Assembly (NCBI GenBank): GCA_016711265.1
Contig: JADJTI010000001.1
Span: forward strand, 967,342-1,031,341
Direction of reading: 5' to 3'
Source: Austwickia sp.
GTDB lineage: Bacteria; Actinomycetota; Actinomycetes; Actinomycetales; Dermatophilaceae
DNA length: 64,000 bases
Numbering within the stretch: position 1 is the first letter of the stretch; the number at the start of each line of letters is the position of its first letter. Shown piece after piece: positions 55,460 through 64,000 of the stretch. The translations under genes were made by a program, and so were the position numbers. The notes below the pieces were generated by a model that saw only the letters and a list, made by a program, of their open reading frames with translations, did no database searches and was not told the origin of the DNA.

Positions 55460-57110
55460 ATGACCACCATTGCCGACGATCCGGCAGCCAGCCTCATCGA
55501 CCCGCCCAAGACTGCGGCTACTGCCGTGTCGTACCTGCGGGTGTCGACCGAGAGCAGGCTGAGAAGGGCGGCACGGACGAGGCTTCTCGATCCCGGCACA
55601 GAGCGAGGCGACTCGGCGCAAGGCCGAACAGCTCGGCGCCGGCATCGTCGAGGAGTTCGTCGACGCGGGAGCCTCAGCCAAGTCGTCCGACCGGCCCGAG
55701 CTGATGCGGATGATCCAGTACGTCAAGGCCAACAAGGTTGCGTACTGCATCGTTCACAAGGTCGACCGGCTCGCTAGGAACCGCGCCGACGACGTGAGCA
55801 TCCACCTCGCACTCCAGCAGTGTGGGGTCATGCTCGTGTCGGCGTCGGAGAACATCGATGAGACCCCCTCGGGGATGCTACTGCACGGCATCATGTCCAC
55901 GATCGCCGAGTTCTACTCCCGCAACCTCGCCACCGAGGTCGCCAAGGGTATGAACCAGAAGGCCATCGGTGGCGGTACGAACGGGCGCGCGCCCATCGGG
56001 TATCTGAATGTCCGCAAGCGCGACGAACTCGGCCGCGAGGTTCGCACTATCGAGCTCGATCCTGAACGGGCACCGATGATCGAGTGGGCGTTCAAGGCGT
56101 ACGCCTCGGGCAACTGGAGCGTCAGTCAGCTCCACGACGAACTCACTTCGCGCGGGCTGCGCAGCCTGCCCACGCCGAAGCGGCCGGCGAAGCCGCTGGC
56201 GGCGTCCACCATCCACCGGCTCCTGACCAACCCGTACTACAAGGGCGATGTCATCTACCAGGGCACCCGCTTCCAAAGGCAACCACCCGGCGCTCGTGCC
56301 CGCCGAGGTTTGGTACCAGGTCCAGTCCGTGCTCACCGCGCACCAGTGCGCCGTAGAGGCAACCCAAGTCCACGGCCACTACCTCAAGGGCACCATCCAC
56401 TGCGGGCAGTGCGGCTCGCGGCTCATCGTCTCCAACGCGAAGAACCGCCACGGGAACGTCTACTGCTACTTCGTGTGCTCCGGAAGGCACTCCAAGCGCA
56501 CCGACTGCACGCGCCAGGCGATGCTCATCGAGGACGTCGAGAAGCTCGTCGAGGACTACTACACCCGCGTCCAGATCACGCCCGCCCAGCAGGACGCGCT
56601 CGCGGGGATGCTGCACCACGAGTTCGACCGACTCATGGCCGCCGAAACCGAGGAACTGGAGCGCCTCACCACCAACCGCGACCGGCTCGAAGGCGAGCAG
56701 GACCGCCTCATGCAGGCGCACTACGCCGACGCGATCCCGCTCTCAGTGCTCAAGCGCGAACAGGACCGCATCGTCGCCGAACTCGACCAGGTGACCCGCC
56801 GCATCGACGCCCACTTCGGCGACTACGCCGACGCCCGCGCCCACCTCGACGACGCCCTCGGCCTGCTCGCCAACTGCGCCGACATCTACACCCGCTGCGA
56901 CGACACCAACCGGCGGCTGTGCAACCAGGCGTTCTTCACCAAGGTCAACATCGACGGGGACAACAGGCTGCGCGTCGAGCACAACCGCCCTTTGAGACGC
57001 TCCTTGATCCGCAGGTCAACGCCAACGCTCTGACCTGGGCCGCAGACGCGAACAAGGCCCGAACCTCGACCAACATTTCCGTTGGCAAGGGGTTCGAGCC
57101 TTGTGCGTGA
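55460..57110 (+). CDS. Large serine recombinase (ICE integrase), several frameshifts
   Basis: ATG 55460 begins MTTIADDPAAS. The resolvase domain has VSYLRVST with the catalytic Ser, VDRLARNRAD and SASENIDETPSGMLLHGIMS. The recombinase domain has NGRAPIGYLN and PLAASTIHRLLTNPYYKG; the zinc ribbon has CGQCGSRL and later Cys residues, and a coiled coil follows (AAETEELERLTTNRDRLEG). At least four indels are needed to join the frames (near 55550, 55582, 56272 and 56985). The repaired protein has about 549 residues. The stop is two bases from the tRNA-Ala 3' end. It catalyses integration and excision by a 5'-phosphoserine mechanism. Whether the gene is truly broken depends on sequence quality. Confidence 0.85.
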
Positions 57111-57112
57111 GG

Positions 57113-57184
57113 TGGAGCTGAGGGGATTCGAACCCTGACCCCCTCCATGCCATGGAGGTGCGCTACCAACTGCGCTACGGCCCC
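57113..57184 (-). tRNA. tRNA-Ala (GGC)
   Basis: On the minus strand the sequence folds as a tRNA: acceptor GGGGCCG, D arm GCGC...GCGC, anticodon stem CCTCC/GGAGG with loop ATGGCAT (anticodon GGC), T loop TTCGAAT. The T stem has AGGG against CCCCT, so one G is missing, and the acceptor has one C-A mismatch. Length is 72 instead of 73. Both faults are probably sequencing errors. CCA is not encoded. The 3' end faces the recombinase. Confidence 0.9.
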
Positions 57185-57214
57185 GCTCCCCGGCTCCACC
57201 GGGCAACCCGTGAA

Positions 57215-57874
57215 TCCTCCAACCTCGTCGCCGGACGCGAAATCGTGTGCCGGCGCCCTCGTTGTAGGCCGCGACCCGCAGCCCGGCCGCCGAACTCGGC
57301 TTCTCCTGCAGCGTGCTCCACGTGCGGTGCCCATCGTCGCGAACGCCGCATCGGCGCTCAACGGCAACCCGATGAGCTCCAGCATCGCCGCTCGCAGGCG
57401 CGCCCCGTGTGTGACGACCACACCGACCTCACCAGGCCACAACGCCGCCAAGAACGACCGCAGCGCAGGCACCATCCGGGCCAGCACGTCGGCGGTGGAC
57501 TCGGCCCCGGGACCAAACAGGTCTCGTCCTCAGCCAGCCACGCGGCATCCTCCCGCGGGAACCGCTCCCCGGAACTCGGCGCGCGTCAACCCGGGCGCTC
57601 CCCACGGAAATACTCCGCAGTCGCGCGTCCACCTCCGCAGTCACCCCGGTCAGCGCCGCCACGTATACCGCGGTCTGACTCGCGCGCGAGGTCCGAGACC
57701 AGATCCGGTTGGGGCGCAGGGCCGCGACGAACGGTGCCATCGCCTGCGCCTGCGCGTACCCGGCCTCGTCGAGGGATATCGGTATGGCCCTAGGCACGCT
57801 TGGCGAGGTTCAGTCGGTCGGCCGTGGCGCACCAGCGCAAGTTTGCGCGTGTCCCCCGACGGGAACCCGCTCAT
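57215..57874 (-). pseudogene. Histidine phosphatase (phosphoglycerate mutase-like), heavily frameshifted
   Basis: Starting at ATG 57874, fragments in all minus frames align as one protein: LALVRHG (catalytic RHG), LDEAGYAQAQAMAPFVAALRP, SRASQTAVYVAALTG, and VVVTHGARLRAAMLELIGLPL with the second catalytic His. The start overlaps the rsfS stop (ATGA). The gene commonly follows rsfS in actinobacteria. Indels occur every 50-100 bases, so the real gene is probably intact. The 3' end is uncertain by about 20 bases. Confidence 0.75.
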
Positions 57875-58275
57875 CCGGGTCGGCACAGCCAGTCAGTCAG
57901 CAGCGTCGCCGCTCGAACGCCCGCAGGCGCCGAGACCGGCTCGTCGGGCCCCAGCTCCACGGTCAGGCAGTCCCGCCACAGCCGCTCGAGTTGGTAGAAG
58001 GCACGCTCCTCCTGGTGCTGGATGTGCACGACAACGTCGCCGGAGTCGATGAGGACCCGGCGGTCGTCACGCCCGCCCTCGCGGCGCAGCGGCAGCGCCA
58101 GCCAGCCGCACGCGCTCCTCGACCTCGTCGACGATCGCACCGACACGGCGTTCGTTGGTCGCCGAGGCGATGACGAATGTCCGGTGAGGGCCAGCTGACT
58201 GGAGACGTCGATAGCGATGATGTTCTCGGCCTTCTTCTCCGGACGCGCAGACTGCTGCGGCTCGGGCGAGGTCAT
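57871..58275 (-). pseudogene. rsfS: Ribosome silencing factor RsfS, frameshifted
   Basis: The N-terminus from ATG 58275 reads ENIIAIDVSSQLALT; the next part, FVIASATNERRVGAIVDEVEE, is in a different frame; the C-terminal half GDVVVHIQHQEERAFYQLERLW is in the first frame again. Together they form RsfS, which binds ribosomal protein L14 and blocks subunit joining under starvation. It overlaps nadD by four bases and the phosphatase by four bases. The frame changes are probably errors. Confidence 0.82.
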
Positions 58276-58861
58276 GGCTCGGGGTGGCGCTCACGGGTTC
58301 CTAAGTTGGTAGAGGCGGTGCTTCCCGATGTATTGGACCCGCCATCAGGCACGGTACCACACGGGCTCGCCGCGGCCGACCCGGTTGCGGCAGTCGGTGG
58401 ACGAGATGGCCATGGCCGGCACCTCCAACAGGGTGACTTTGTCGGTCGGCAGGCCGTTATCGCTGAGCACGTGCCCCGGCCGGGTGACCCCGACGAAATG
58501 GGCGACGACCAAAGCTCGTCGACGTCGCTTCCACGTGAGGATCTGGGCGGGGCGTCGGCGCCGGTGATGAAGAACAGCTCGGCATCGGGCCGTTGGGCGC
58601 GCAGATCGCGCAGGGTGTCGATCGTGTAGGTCAGACCGTCCCGGTCCAGATCAGCCCGGCTCACGGTGAACTTCGGGTTCGAGGCGGTCGCGATGACCGT
58701 CATGAGATAGCGATGTTCAGCCGGCGACACCGCCGACCCGTCCTTCTGCCACGGCTGACCCGTGGGACGAAGACGACTTCGTCGAGGCTCAGCAGGGCAC
58801 AGGACCTCACTCGCAGCAACCAGGTGACCGTGGTGAACGGGATCGAACGTCCGCCCATCAC
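58272..58861 (-). pseudogene. nadD: Nicotinate-nucleotide adenylyltransferase NadD, frameshifted
   Basis: The start region reads MGG..DP..H.GHL across frames at 58861-58820 (nucleotidyltransferase signature). The middle has SPAEHRYLMTVIATASNPKF and LTYTIDTLRDLRAQRPDAEL followed by FFITGADA, typical of NadD. The C-terminal part is scrambled by indels. The enzyme makes nicotinate adenine dinucleotide in NAD synthesis. Gene order nadD-rsfS-phosphatase is standard for actinobacteria. Confidence 0.82.
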
Positions 58862-58874
58862 CTGATCCGCTGGA

Positions 58875-59004
58875 TCAGTGGTGGCCCCGCCGGTGCTCCG
58901 GGTGGCGGTCGCGCACCTTGTAGGCGGTGCCGCGGAAGGACCACAACAGCGCGAGCGGGGCACGATAGCACCAGGGCGACGACGCCGTACATCTCTGCCG
59001 GCAT
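58875..59004 (-). pseudogene. Small one-helix membrane protein upstream of nadD, frameshifted
   Basis: ATG 59004 gives MPAEMYGVVALVL, a membrane helix start; another frame completes it with SFRGTAYKVRDRHPEHRRGHH. It would be about 43 residues. I infer a small hypothetical protein from the coherent halves; function is unknown. Confidence 0.45.
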
Positions 59005-59243
59005 CGGCAACTGGCGGTGGACCTCGCCCTCGCACCCGGACAAGGGGGCAGGAAGCGCGCTCGCGGACATGGCCACATGCCTGGCGGGTGACCCCCCTCC
59101 CCTGCGCGCGGCATGCCCCCTCTTGGCTGTCACCACGCGTGAGGTATGCCGCCGCCCCGTCCCGCGCCCGCGGACTGCTCTTCTGAATGGGGCCTGCACA
59201 GCGGCCTCGCAGGTGAGCGGGCCGGCCCCGTACCCTTGGCACC

Positions 59244-60215
59244 ATGACCGCGGAGACCGAGCACCGAGCGCCCCGAACTCTCGGTGGTCATCCCCAGTGA
59301 TTCAACGAGCGGGAAGTGCTGCCGCTGCTCCGCGGAGTGTCTCCGACCGGTGCTCGACGGGCTCACCGTCGCTACGAGGTCGTCTGCGTCGATGACGGCA
59401 GCAGCGACCTCACGCCGGCCCTGCTGCACAAGGCTGTCCCGCGAAGTGGACCCAGGTGCGGGTGATCCGGCTGCGCGCCAGCGCTGGGCGCAGGCGGCGA
59501 TCTCGGCGGGGCTGGCGGCGCGAGCGCGCGCGGCGACTACGTCGTGACGATCGACGCCGGAGCCTGCAGGACCTGGAAGTGATCGCCGAGATGCTCCAGA
59601 CCGCCCGGCGCGGCAAGAGTCGACGTCGTCTACGGCGTGCGTTCGGACCCGCTCCTCCCGACTCGGTCTTCAAAGCGGACGACGGCGCGGATGTTCTACT
59701 CCTTCATCCGGCGGATCTCCGGGCACGACAGCGCAGTCCGACGCGGGCGACTTCCGCCTCATGTCGCGGGGCCACGGTCAGGCCATCAACAGCCTTCCCC
59801 GACACCCAACCGGGTGCTGCGGTTTATCGTGGTGCCGGCGCTCTGGGTTTCCCGTCGGCGGCGGTCACCCTATCGACGCGAGGGGCGGGCCGCGGGCGTC
59901 CGAAGCCCGTTCCTCAAGATGCTCACCCTGTCGATCGACTCGGTGACCGGCTTCTCCCTTTTCCCGCTGCGCCTCGCGACCTATCTCGGGTTGATCGGCG
60001 GCGTGCTCTCGTCGCCTCGATCGTCCGGTCGTCGCGTCGCGGACACCAGGCACGACGCCATCCCCAGTTGGACCTCGACCGTCGTCATCGTTGCGGGAGT
60101 CGGCGCGGTTCCAACTGTTCTGTCTGGGTCTGCTCGGTGAGTACGTCGGACGGATGTATACCCACCTGCAGGGGCGACCGGCATACTCATCGCCTCTGAC
60201 TCGGGCGCCGACTGA
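59244..60215 (+). pseudogene. GT2 glycosyltransferase (polyprenyl-phosphate sugar transferase type), frameshifted
   Basis: ATG 59244 begins TAETEHRAP. Fragments in three plus frames read SVVIP, RPVLDGLTV, VVCVDDGSSDLTPALL, SAGLAAR, YVVTIDA, MFYSFIRRISGHDS, PFLKMLTLSIDSVTGFSLFPLRLATYLGLIGGV and QLFCLGLLGEYVGRMYTHLQGRPAY. These give the GT2 domain with DDG and DAD-type metal motifs and the two C-terminal helices of DPM1/ArnC-like transferases. The enzyme would load a sugar on a polyprenyl phosphate at the membrane. Indels are dense. Confidence 0.75.
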
Positions 60216-60236
60216 GCGCTCCGGCGCCGACGACCG

Positions 60237-61506
60237 CTACGCGCGGACTGGCCGTCGCCGTCGACGATCCACTTGGTCGTCGTGAGCTCAGAGCAGAGCC
60301 ATCGGACCTGCAGGCGTGGAGTTTCTGGGTCGGGATGCCGATCTCAGCACCCATCCCCGAACTACCCGCCGTCGGTGAAGCGGCTCGACGCGTTGACCAT
60401 CACCACGGCTGCGTCAACCTCGGCGACGAACCGCCTTGCCCCTGAACAATCACCTCGGTGTGCATCGAGCCGTTGACCCGGATGTGCTCCAGCGCCTCGT
60501 CCAGGTCCGCCACGGTGCGCACGTTCATTTCCAGCCGGTGCCACTCGGTCGCGTAGTCCGTTTCAGACGCCAGTTGGTATGCCGCCCCCGCCGCCTCCGC
60601 TGTCGGCTCACCTCCGGGCGCGACGTGCGGGACCACCCAGGCGCCCGCGGGCGCAGTGGGGCCTTGGGCGAACTCGTCACGCCACCGGCTCGTGGACCGC
60701 GGGGACTCAGCGGCGTTCCAGACGCTGGGCCGGTGGGTCGCGCAGGTTCATCACCAGCGCGAGCGCCATGTCAGGTCGGCGGCCGCGTCGACGCGGGCGT
60801 CGGTTGACGCCGATCCGGTCTCAACGACGGGGACGGTCGACTCCAGCGACAGTGCGGATAAGGTCGGCGCCGCGCGCGGATGACCAGGTCGACCAGTCCG
60901 CGGGCGGTCATCGGCCCGCGGCGTCGTGGCCGCCTTCGTCAAGCAGGGTGACGGCGTCCTCGGGAGGCCGCTCGCGGCCGGGGTCTGGCGGATGACGGCG
61001 ACAGAGCGCCCGGTTGCTCCCGGCGCCCGCCGAGCCCACCCCCGCGCAGGATGACGGCGTTGCCCGACAGGCCCAAGCGCGGCGGCGTCGACCGTGACGT
61101 TGGGCGCGCCTCGTAGATCATCCCCACGACTCCCCATCGGCACCCGCACCGGCGGATCTGCAGGCCGTTGGCCAGGGTCGACCCGCGGACCACCTCACCG
61201 ACCGGGTCGGGCAGGGCCGCGACCTCGCGGACGGCTTCGGCGATGGCGCCGATCCGGGCTTCGTTGAGCATGAGGCGGTCCAGCAGCCCTTCGGCCATGC
61301 CCGCGCCCGCCCTGGGTCAGGTCGTCGGCGTTGGCCTGGACGATCGCCGGGATCGCGTCGTCGAGGGCGTCTGCGATGGCGTGCAGCGCGGCGTCCTTGT
61401 CGGCGCGCGACAACAACGCAAGGCGGCGTGACGCCGTCTTGGCGCGCCCGGCCAACTCGGCGACGAGAGCGGTCACGGCGGGGTCCGGCGCAGTGCGGTC
61501 AACCAT
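60237..61506 (-). pseudogene. proA: Gamma-glutamyl phosphate reductase ProA, frameshifted
   Basis: ATG 61506 gives MVDRTAPDPAVTALVAELAG and ASRRLALLSRADKDAALHAI. Later pieces include GLLDRLMLNEARIGAIAEAV, VGMIYEARP, ASETDYATEWHRLEMNV, EHIRVNGSMHTEVIV, DAAVVMVNASSRFTDGG and LTTTKWIVDGDGQ, spread over all frames. They cover full-length ProA (about 420 residues), which makes glutamate semialdehyde in proline synthesis. The stop is placed at TAG 60239-60237, assuming one missing G in GDGQVRA. Confidence 0.82.
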
Positions 61507-61604
61507 CCCCCAAGGGTATGCCGCCCGGTTCGCCCACGCCCAGCCCGCCAGACCGCACTCGGACGGGAGTGCAGCGTTGTCCCGGTAAAGCTCACACTGT
61601 CTCG

Positions 61605-62513
61605 GTGACGACGAGGCGACCACGCGGCATACCCTGGGGTTCCCGCACCTCGGGTGGCGTGGCGGGTCAAGTTCGAGTCCTCATCCTCATCTGGGGTCGA
61701 GCTTCCCTGTTCATGAAAGGTCGGGCTCAAGGCGTGACTCGATCCAGATCGCCACCATGCGCCTGCTCACCGGAATGGTGGTGGTCACGCCGCTGCTGGC
61801 CATGACCGGCGGGCGGCTGCCGACCACCTGGCACGTGTGGCGGCACGCGATTGTCATCGGGTTCTTCCCTGTCGGCGTTCCCGTTCACGCTTTCGCGATG
61901 TCCGGACCCGGGTCCCTCGGCGCTGGCCCGGCATCGGCGCGGTCCTCATCGGTTTCGTCGGGGTCATCCTCATCGCTCAGCCGTGGACGGTTGCGGAGCG
62001 CCCTGACCTCGTCGGCTTCGCGATGGCGGTCATCGGAGGTGCGTCCTACGGCGTCGGCTGGACCTACTACCACCGGTTTCCTCTCAGCACCGACCCTGGG
62101 CGGGTTGTCGCAGCCCTGCTGCGGTGCTGGTGGTCCGGAGCGCCAGGTTCACATCCCGGCGTCGCTGGTGGTCAGTAGCTCGACCGAGGGCACCAGGCGA
62201 CTCCCTGGGCGACTCACGGGACGGCCGATGGGTTCCGGGCCTGGCTGACACTGCTGGCCTCATCGCGCTCTCGGCACCCCAGGGACTAGGCTAGCCTTCC
62301 GTATTCCCGTGAGACTGGTGCGAGCGGCCGGGCCGGTGGTCGGCTAACGATCACCTATCTCGTCCCGATCGTGTCCGTCCTGCTCAGCACCCTCGTCATC
62401 GGCAGCTCCTCTCAGCTGGTCGGCGGTGGCTGGCTTCGTCAATGGTGGCCAGGCGGCGCTGCTGATCCAATGCGCCCGGACGGCGGCGCATCAGGACGTT
62501 GGCGTCGAGTTAA
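61605..62513 (+). pseudogene. EamA/DMT-family transporter, frameshifted
   Basis: Fragments on the plus strand read VLILIWG, MRLLTGMVVVTPLLAMTGG, WRHAIVIGFF, GIGAVLIGFVGVILIAQPW, LVGFAMAVIGGASYGVGWTYY and ITYLVPIVSVLLSTLVIG. These are the helices of an EamA transporter of about ten segments. The start is approximate (GTG 61605). It lies between convergent proB and divergent proA. The substrate is unknown. Confidence 0.68.
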
Positions 62514-63664
62514 GAAGGACGACGAGGGCGTCGCGGTGGCCGACCTCGCGCGCTGATAATCTCACGGGCCGAGTTCGCGGGCAGGTCACTGGTCGAGCGG
62601 CCTTCAGCGCAGGCGGCTCGTCCGAAGCCGTAGTGGGTGACGATACCGCGCGCGACCGCGCGCCGCGCCCCTGAAGTCCCTGGATATCAGACAAGATTCC
62701 GCCATAGACGAAGAAGGTCCCCTCGACCGGACAATACCGGCTGGGAGCAACGACTTGCGGCGGGTGACAACCGCGTGGACGGCGCCGTCGTCAAAAAAAC
62801 AAGGCTGGCCATAGGAGCGGTCCGCATGCGACAACGAGCACCCGCGACGGTGGCCTGCGTGATCCAGCAGGGATACCGTCCCGACATCGCACGCGCTGGC
62901 GCAATCGGACACCCGGTCGGTCGCCGTGGGCGAGTCAGTATGCCGGCCCGCGTTGGCGATCGCCGCAGCCCTCCACCTTGGTTGCCTACACCCCACGGTG
63001 CCCACCACGGCTGCGGCGGCGCCACGGCGACGACGACATCGCAGCAGCGGTCGATGGGCCCCTCGGACCGATCGGAATCCGTTGCGCGCGGCTAACTCCG
63101 GTGGTCCGTCCCGTAGAAAGCGTCGACGTCGAAAGCAGGACAAGCGCGTCGGCCTGGAACCCGAGCAGGAGGGCGACAAGGGGCGGCAAGCCGGTCGTTC
63201 TATCGCCGAAAGCGGATCTCGTGGGTGGCCACAGTATCGTTCTCATTCTGACGACCGGCAGGACCCGCAGGTCAGCAGCCACTCAGCGTGCGCCGCGCGT
63301 TGAGGAGTAATGGGTGCGTCGTCCCGTCATCGATGGTAGCACCTTCCTGACCGACCGTGATCGTGCTGGGCACCGAGACGCCTGCTGTAGCGCCGCGATA
63401 CGCGCTCCCCACACGCTGGCTGCCACCTGCTGGGTCGCCAGATCACGGGGACGTCGGGCCAGCCACAACGGGAGGCCCATTTCCCGCGGCAATGGCTCCC
63501 GAGGAGACGCAGGACGAGCTGGGTGTCTCGCCTGTAGCGTTCAGCGAGGCATCGACGAGGGCGAGCAGGCGGTTGGGGTCAAGACCCCCACGGGAGTGGT
63601 CGGCCGAGCTGGACCCGACCTGACCCGCGAGGCGACGGGCGCCGGCAACGGCGGTTCGGGGCAC
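62510..63664 (-). pseudogene. proB: Glutamate 5-kinase ProB, frameshifted
   Basis: The start is taken as GTG 63664 (VPRTAVAGARR). Pieces read VGSSS, GGLDPNRLLALVDA, VSSGAIAAG, LARRPRDLATQQVAASV, ADALVLLS, AAAIANAG, DDGAVHAVVTRRKSLLPAGI (PUA domain) and REVGHRDALVVL near the end. This covers the amino-acid kinase and PUA domains of ProB. It phosphorylates glutamate in proline synthesis. It is separated from proA by the EamA gene. Both ends are approximate. Confidence 0.78.
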
Positions 63665-64000
63665 GGCAGACGAGTCTGCGAGGCGGCACCTGGCGCGCGT
63701 CCGCGCGATCCGCGGCCCGAAACTGACCAAGGAACCGTGGGCTGCGAGCATGACCATCTGGGACGACATCGCCACTGGGCGGTTTGAATCGCCGAGGAAT
63801 GACCGGAGAGCTGACCGAGAGAAACACAGTGGCAGACGCCGAGCCTGTTAAGCAAAGTGGACCGTTCGCGAGTTGGCGGGCCACTGGGTAGTCCCGTTCC
63901 ATACGTCGATACCCAACTTCGCCGTGGCCATGGTCAAGGCGAGGGGCAGCTTCCATCAGGCCAAACTCGCTCGCTCGGGCTCAGTCGCGGCGGCCGACGG
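63665..64000. other. Unassigned end region
   Basis: The plus strand shows protein-like fragments (SARRHLARVRAIRGPKL, TIWDDIATGRFE, IPNFAVAMVKARGSFHQAKL) in changing frames. They are not enough to name a gene. obg often lies next to proB, but no G-domain motif is visible here. Indels prevent a firm call. Confidence 0.35.

Noticed and set aside
63283..63783. Region next to proB considered as obg
   Set aside because: No G1-G5 GTPase motifs are visible; the minus-strand fragments here fit ProB instead.

Overview
The window is high-GC actinobacterial DNA. From about 1 to 57,110 it holds most of an integrative and conjugative element (ICE). Evidence for this is a MobF relaxase, an antirestriction and replication block (ArdC-like, prim-pol, DUF2637, ParB), an actinobacterial type IV secretion operon (TcpC-like, M23 hydrolase, two DUF6112 proteins, VirB6-like, SCO6880-like, VirB4-like ATPase, VirD4-like coupling protein), an SSB-like protein, and a large serine recombinase abutting a tRNA-Ala(GGC) gene. 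From 57,113 to 64,000 lies what looks like host chromosome: tRNA-Ala, histidine phosphatase, rsfS, nadD, a GT2 glycosyltransferase, proA, an EamA transporter and proB. That gene set suits Propionibacteriales or a related actinobacterium, but no genus can be fixed. The left end of the element lies outside the window.

Layout. 1-776: copper P-type ATPase tail and a thioredoxin-like protein. 1,011-5,877 (minus): relaxase, split by a 1.3 kb block of almost pure G/C homopolymers that is probably a sequencing or assembly artefact. 6,149-12,975: a cytosine-5 DNA methyltransferase broken twice, first by a triple-tyrosine-recombinase (RIT-like) element carrying a PadR regulator and a membrane protein, then by an IS1634-type insertion sequence flanked by a 104-bp direct repeat. 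12,931-26,752 (minus): a tightly packed defence operon (HTH regulator, SNF2 helicase with DUF3883, DUF1156 methyltransferase, DUF1016 nuclease, DUF499 ATPase with a HEPN motif, Shedu nuclease, DUF3644 HEPN protein). 26,887-29,973 (minus): control module of alpha/beta hydrolase, MAB_1171c-like membrane protein, ImmA/IrrE-type peptidase and HTH regulator. These face the plus-strand ICE core across a 311-bp region with four copies of TTGnGCATGCnCAA. 30,285-37,990: core and first part of the transfer operon. 38,130-44,729: efflux cargo (MMPL, two-component system, DUF2871, MFS, DUF3817). 44,922-55,278: rest of the transfer operon, interrupted on the opposite strand by a CHAT-protease-like gene. 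55,460-57,110: serine recombinase.

How the parts fit: the relaxase nicks and unwinds the element, the coupling protein and T4SS export it, SSB, ParB and prim-pol support the transferred DNA, ArdC protects it from host restriction, and the recombinase integrates it. Cargo gives antiphage defence (operon plus a possible CHAT effector), efflux and copper tolerance.

Data quality: single-base indels in G/C runs break several genes. They become denser from about 49 kb rightwards and occur every few tens of bases after 57 kb. Frameshifts there should be read as probable sequencing error before being read as gene decay.
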